DNA of 25,000 bases from Owenia fusiformis. Its lineage: Eukaryota; Annelida; Polychaeta; Sabellida; Oweniidae. The notes beneath the pieces were generated by a model. That model was not told where the DNA came from. It saw only the letters and a program-made list of their open reading frames with translations, and did not search any database. The stretch is from the NCBI GenBank assembly GCA_903813345.2, contig CAIIXF020000215.1, positions 1-25,000 on the forward strand, in the 5' to 3' direction. The translations under genes were made by a program, and so were the position numbers. The stretch's first letter is position 1, and the number at the start of each line of letters is the position of its first letter. Below are positions 20,832 to 25,000 of the stretch, one piece after another.

Positions 20832-23800
20832 GTATTTCACGAATGTTGTTTAAGAAAATAAATAAACATTACCATAATGTATATGTGTCTCGAGTACATG
20901 TAACACTTCTTCAATAGAATACAATTAAGAGTTAAATGTTTCAGGCCTTAGACTGACGCTGAACGTCGAAAGAAACGAATATACTGGACTTTTTTCCCAA
21001 ACATACGGAGTTAGGGTGTCCGTGCATGAAAACGCCGTAGTTTCGTACCCTGAAAGCGAGGGTTTAACCGTGTCTGTTGGCAGCGAGATGCTCATCCGAA
21101 CGCGCCAAGTAAGTTTAATGAAAATGAATCAATCTATTTAGAGTAATTTATTGATGTATTAAAACTATACATGCATTTACAAGGCTGCAACGTTTTAAGG
21201 TAATATTTGTTAAAGAAAACGCATAATGAAATTATCCAATTTATCTGTTTCCGCTGTTAATAAAGGCACTTTCCAACAAATCACTGAACATGACTTTCCA
21301 TCTAACGAGTTTCCTGGAAAATCACACTGGGACAATTTTTAGGTTGTATCCCATCCATTCCCAAAAACAACAATATAATCACCTAATGTGTGCATCTTTT
21401 TGCAGAAAAAATACGAACGCCAGCGTTATCCATATCCCTCAAAGTGCGTGGATGGGTATAAATCTGCCACAAAGATTAACCGTGGGGATTACACGGTGCT
21501 TGTAAGTCAATTATCTTTTCTACTAAATATCGCGGTTGGTATGCTATTTGACGTAACGTCATATTATATGACGACATTGTGTTCAGTTCGGTACCATTCC
21601 CTTCATTATAACATAGATTGCCCTATTATTTGTATTACGGGTGACAATTTAAAATAAATATCGAAGATTGGAAATGAGAAAATTGACGGTTTGGCTCACA
21701 CTTTGGTTAACACTTGTTTAATTTCTAGGGCTGCATGCTTAAATGTCTGGAGGCACGGCTTTTTGAAAGGTGTAAATGCTTCGATAGAATAGTTGACTCG
21801 AACAAACATAGATGTAGCTTCTTCAATAGAACTGAAGGTAACGTATACGATGTTAATATTTCAAGTCCGTTGTGTCACCAAATCAAAACTTTAAAAGCGT
21901 GACCGTCCCTTTGTTCATTTAAATACGATTAATTTTTGTTTTTCTATTTTGGGATCATTATCGTGCAGTGTTGCCTCCTATTTTTAATGTAATAGCAATA
22001 GTGATGTTTTATGATTGTAGAGTTGTGTCGTCAGAAAGTTTATTATGCCTACAACGCTGGAAAACTTGGCTGTATATGTCCGGCAAAATGCAGGTACTGT
22101 TTTTTAAGTATAATTACCACTAAAACTACATTAACAGGTAAAATATCACCACCTGCCAGTTGTTACAGACGCTGACCGCCGAATCGCTGTACAATTGAGG
22201 ACGTTAGCACATAATGCACATTGTGCTATGTAGCAATTTGTGTTATGTTTTAAACTGAACAATTATTTGAAATACATGTTTAAAATGCAATTTAAATAGG
22301 TTTTCATTGCTAAAACCTGTTTTTATTGAGTGATAATATACCTCTAGTTCTGCTGATTGTAATGAACTGCAAAAAAGAAAATTGCCAATGCTATTTGTTG
22401 AGCTGTCTCTTGAAATGTCCCATACCGCTGGGGTCACATTTGCTCCGATCTTCAACAACGGCGCCCGGTCGTTGAGTATTTCATTCAAAATAGCATTCAG
22501 TGAACAAAGATGCACATCGACTGATTGCCGGCCCGATACTGTATATCGGAGCAAATGTGACCACGGCATTATGTCAATTCTTTTTTATTGTGCGTGTTAA
22601 CGTAATTGTAATTGTATTTCTCTAAAAATATGTCAGTGTATCCTATCTGGTTAAGTGTTTACATGTCTGACATACTTTGCTGCCATCTTTTTATCTGTTT
22701 AAAATGTATTTTCACGCGATACCCGTGCCTTTTCACAATGCTTAGCATGTAAATACAATTGTCAATCATATCCTGGGTTGTATCAAGGATTTTTCCGATA
22801 AGGGTGTGCCTATATAAAAAACACAGAAACATCAGGATAACTTGTATACGAATTCTAGCTTATTCATCTATCTCTTTCGCTAGAGCACATAGTCATTCGT
22901 TTCTCGAAGGCTCCATTTCCCCAGCACCATGAACAAAATCTCCTGAGAAAATTAAAATTAGCTTAAAGGGGGCTACACAGTCGCATGCAACGCCCCCTCC
23001 ACCACCGTGTACGCCGGGAATCGGCATAAATAATATATGGTTCTACTTCCAGAGAAGCTAAATATCATACCTCGACATCTATTTCGGCCTGGCCAAATCA
23101 TCACCATGATTACTATTTGCTGGAACGACTGAAACATAGGGACGACATTACGCTAGAAAATATCAAGTAAGAAAAAATAATATAAGGTGAAAAGTTTGTA
23201 ATTTTGCATCCGATCTGCTTCCTTTGTAATTTACTCCTTAAAGGCCCCTTTGCGTATTTTAACGTATTTGGGCAAAATAGACTTATATTTGAATTTCATG
23301 AGAACCTTATCTTTCATTTGACGCCAACAACAGCTCAAACTGACCACCTCAAAGCATACAATAAATTATCTAAAAATATTTTCGATCTGTCAAGCTTCAT
23401 ATATCAATTTTTTTATCAATGTCATTGAAAGATGGCAAAGTTGTTTGTATTACATGAAACATTCATTTTTATAGAAGTGTCGCCATCTTTTAAATCAACA
23501 GAAATTTAAAACATGCACTTTGTTTAACATGTCTAATGATCTCTGAACGTAAAATGCTTTTTCTATGATAGTTTTTTTAAAAGCAAATCAAACGTTGTTT
23601 CATATTTGAGCTAGTGTGTGAGTAACATGTTTCAATGATTTTTTTCTTCAAAATTAAGTATAGTGGGCCTAATAAAATAATGTAGCTGAAGGGGTATTAT
23701 AGATAATACATATAATGTTAAATTTTTCAAAGGTTTATTAAATGATGCTTTTTTTTATAGAGATAACATACTAAGGGTGCATATCTACTTTGAAGATTTC

Positions 23801-24421
23801 AACGAGGAAACAGTGAAAGAAATACCAGTGTACACGGTAAATAATTTATTTTACGACAGTTCGTGTTATCAGCTGTCTAATTGTCTCATTTCAAAAAGGC
23901 AATATTGTGAAATATTGGACCAAGGGCCAAAGGTTTACATACCTAAAATGCAATTGGAATACTAGTAATGACTTTTATCGATGTTTTTGAGTTAAAATGT
24001 ACTATACGATCAAGATACGCTTTTCCAAGCGTATTACCGAGGATATCATAGGCCGCCTAGTCAGTGAAAATGTCAGCCCGACAAAGCCCTGTGCGAAACA
24101 TTAACCTTATCAAACTACATGAATTCCTATTCCACATGAGTGATATTTGACATTGTTAAACTGCCATATAGAAACCCGGATGATGTTACACTAAACGAAA
24201 TACATATAAAAACATAAAACCCGGGAATATCATGAAAATCTGCTTTCCGATTCCAGATAAGTGGCTTGTTGAGCAACATTGGTGGAACAATGGGATTATT
24301 CATAGGACTCTCTTTGTGTACAGTTGGAGAGTTCCTGGAACTAATATTGGAAATAACTATCCTACTCTGTAGAAAACTCTCAAGCAGGATAAAAAAGAAC
24401 AAAATTAACATTACCATGTAA
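20707..24421 (+). CDS. DEG/ENaC-family sodium channel, 5' exons not found
   Basis: Eight exons at 20707-20831, 20945-21108, 21406-21501, 21729-21837, 22021-22093, 23053-23166, 23761-23836 and 24257-24421 join in frame through GT-AG introns. They encode about 308 residues ending in TAA. Family hallmarks in order are YGKCYTWN, GLRLTLNVE, YGVRVSVHE, the Cys-rich segment with C-x3-C, C-K-C and CICPAKC, YHTSTSISAWP, VHIYFEDF, and LLSNIGGTMGLFIGLS with the second membrane helix. Members are trimeric plasma-membrane cation channels, usually amiloride-sensitive and gated by protons, peptides or mechanical force. The gating stimulus cannot be told from sequence. The incoming phase of the first exon requires an upstream coding exon. 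The N-terminal cytosolic part and first membrane segment are missing from view, so this is a partial gene model. Confidence 0.93.
20945..21108 (+). CDS. DEG/ENaC channel exon b
   Basis: Acceptor AATGTTTCAG, 55 codons, phase 1 in, phase 0 out at CAA|GTAAGT. GLRLTLNVERNEYTG, then YGVRVSVHENAVVSYPESEG, typical ectodomain strands ('GvrV.ih....P...G'). Confidence 0.93.
21406..21501 (+). CDS. DEG/ENaC channel exon c
   Basis: Acceptor CATCTTTTTGCAG, 32 codons, donor CTT|GTAAGT, phase 0. Encodes YERQRYPYPSKCVDGYKSAT: the 'R..PyP..C' segment opening the Cys-rich thumb region. Confidence 0.92.
21729..21837 (+). CDS. DEG/ENaC channel exon d
   Basis: Acceptor TTTAATTTCTAG, phase 0 in, phase 1 out. GCMLKCLEARLFERCKCFDR carries C-x3-C and C-x-C, conserved disulfide cysteines. 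Confidence 0.92.
22021..22093 (+). CDS. DEG/ENaC channel exon e
   Basis: Acceptor TTATGATTGTAG, phase 1 in, phase 2 out at AG|GTACTG. Contains ELCRQKVYYAYNAGKLGCIC and PAKC; the C-x-CP-x2-C motif is diagnostic of the family. Confidence 0.92.
22094..23052 (+). other. Channel intron e-f
   Basis: A 959-base intron, longest of the recognised channel introns. It contains the inverted-repeat element at 22432-22562. The rest shows no exon I can support. Confidence 0.65.
22432..22562. mobile_element. Short MITE with 18-bp perfect inverted ends
   Basis: GGTCACATTTGCTCCGAT at 22432-22449 is the exact reverse complement of 22545-22562. The 131-bp span has a further imperfect palindrome inside (CAACAACGGCGCC...GGTCGTTG). 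No clear target duplication; superfamily unknown. A chance open frame overlaps it. Confidence 0.7.
23053..23166 (+). CDS. DEG/ENaC channel exon f
   Basis: Acceptor GGTTCTACTTCCAG, phase 2 both sides. The start joins exon e as C-R-E-A-K-YHTSTSISAWP, the conserved 'C....Y....S.S.wP' motif. A His-rich stretch (NHHHDYYLLERLKHRDD) follows. Confidence 0.92.
23167..23760 (+). other. Channel intron f-g
   Basis: About 590 AT-rich bases. Open frames here show no family motif. The acceptor for exon g, CTTTTTTTTATAG, ends it. Confidence 0.6.
23761..23836 (+). CDS. DEG/ENaC channel exon g
   Basis: Phase 2 in, phase 0 out at ACG|GTAAAT. DNILRVHIYFEDFNEETVKE is the last palm strand ('n..kv.vyf') leading to the second membrane segment. 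Confidence 0.9.
24257..24421 (+). CDS. DEG/ENaC channel exon h (pore helix and stop)
   Basis: Acceptor TTTCCGATTCCAG, phase 0, 54 codons, TAA at 24419-24421. ISGLLSNIGGTMGLFIGLSL contains the conserved 'diGG..GlflG.S' with the G-L-S selectivity filter. The membrane helix continues CTVGEFLELILEITILL. A short basic tail (LCRKLSSRIKKNKI) ends the protein. Confidence 0.94.
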   Translation: MSGLLSNIGGTMGLFIGLSLCTVGEFLELILEITILLCRKLSSRIKKNKINITM

Positions 24422-24424
24422 TAC

Positions 24425-24453
24425 CATGGGCTTTCAATCGTTGAAAGCCCATG
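24425..24453 (+). other. Perfect hairpin in the channel 3' UTR
   Basis: CATGGGCTTTCAA, loop TCG, TTGAAAGCCCATG: a perfect 13-bp stem with a 3-base loop, starting four bases after the stop codon TAA. Confidence 0.85.
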
Positions 24454-24662
24454 ATAATGCATAAGCCCCTGCAGCAGTTTCTTTGGACAATGTTAAAGAT
24501 TTAACAGTTAAAGATTCTAGAACAAGCCTTTAAAAATAATAACTCTGGTTACATGCATGAGAAAGGTCCGATACTTTTTGGTCTCCGAGTGTTTCCCTTG
24601 TGTACTGGAAATTATGACCGTATTAGCAGTCCAGGATGTATAAAAACATTCACCGACGATCT

Positions 24663-24668
24663 AATAAA
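24663..24668 (+). terminator. Candidate polyadenylation signal of the channel gene
   Basis: Canonical AATAAA about 240 bases after the channel stop codon, followed within 20-40 bases by GT-rich sequence (CATTGTGGGATG, AATGTGTTC). No cleavage data can be inferred. Confidence 0.4.
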
Positions 24669-24774
24669 ACTTGCCATTGTGGGATGAAGAATGTGTTCAT
24701 TAAATATGCACTCCATTGCATGATAATTGTATTTGATAGAATGTGAATGATATGAATACATACCTGTCAAGTAA

Positions 24775-24920
24775 AAAATATAAAAATCTGGATATTTTCG
24801 TTTAAAAATCAGGTGAAGTCGGGAGTTTTAAATTATCGGGAGAAAATCGTGATTGACTAGGATAATCGGGAGAAAATCGGGAGTTTACGAAAAAAAATCG
24901 GGGGGAAAATCGGGGTTAAC
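24775..24920. repeat. Degenerate ATCGGGAG repeat (dispersed element)
   Basis: Words of the type TCGGGAG and AAAATCGG recur (near 24819, 24835, 24866, 24876, 24896, 24908), preceded by TACCTGTCAAGT. This 'CCTGTCAAGT ... CGGGAG' layout is one I associate with dispersed repeats of marine invertebrates. Boundaries unclear. Confidence 0.4.
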
Positions 24921-25000
24921 ATGATAAAAAGGTAAAATGATGAATTCGTTTTCGAATTGCATTTGGGCCGTCCACTATATCTTTGTTTATTAATATATCC

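Larger units (their letters stand above)
24422..25000 (+). other. Channel 3' UTR and flank
   Basis: Contains the 13-bp hairpin directly after the stop, AATAAA at 24663-24668 as a candidate polyadenylation signal, and a degenerate ATCGGGAG repeat from about 24775. No further exon seen before the window ends. Confidence 0.6.

Noticed and set aside
22243-22600. Open frames on both strands near 22243-22600
   Set aside because: They run through an inverted-repeat element in an intron between well-joined channel exons.
24127-24462. Minus-strand open frame of 111 codons
   Set aside because: It is antisense to the well-supported channel exon h and has no recognisable features.

Overview
The window looks like nuclear DNA of an invertebrate animal, probably marine. 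It is AT-rich and intron-dense, with short exons and GT-AG introns, many small inverted-repeat transposons, long minisatellites, and six copies of the palindrome TAGGCCTA, a word I associate (from memory, not proof) with marine invertebrate genomes. I cannot name the species. No bacterial-style genes, rRNA or intact tRNA genes were seen. Both genes lie on the + strand.

Layout. 1-2420: minisatellite built on a 24-bp unit with two CATG sites. 2421-4122: non-coding, with a possible promoter and 5' UTR exon near 3000-3083 and a 370-bp inverted-repeat element (3513-3882). 4129-18015: a 20-exon gene whose conceptual protein has an N-terminal C2H2 zinc finger, an acidic tract and then an ordered series of blocks that I recognise from the Plavaka/CACTA-related transposases best known in fungi. 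All exon joins keep frame. The one break is a 354-bp miniature transposon with 13-bp perfect terminal repeats and TTAA duplications inside coding exon 18. It stops the protein at residue 622, where the uninterrupted frame would give 763. The 4.6-kb fifth intron holds a possible alternative last exon, mariner-like and pogo-like remnants, and a 22-bp minisatellite split by a 5'-truncated LINE with a 591-codon open reverse-transcriptase frame. 18016-20706: mostly non-coding, with a diverged 131-bp tandem duplication and a CpG-rich island carrying eight GACGTC palindromes (20100-20345).

20707-24421: eight exons of a DEG/ENaC-family sodium channel, covering the extracellular domain, second membrane segment with its G-x-S filter, and stop codon. 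The N-terminal cytosolic part and first membrane segment were not found; they may lie in short exons that I missed or upstream of the window, or be lost. 24422-25000: 3' UTR with a perfect 13-bp hairpin, a polyadenylation signal and a degenerate ATCGGGAG repeat.

The two genes have no evident functional link. The most notable object is the multi-intron Plavaka-like gene, apparently conserved in frame over 20 exons and then recently broken by another transposon.
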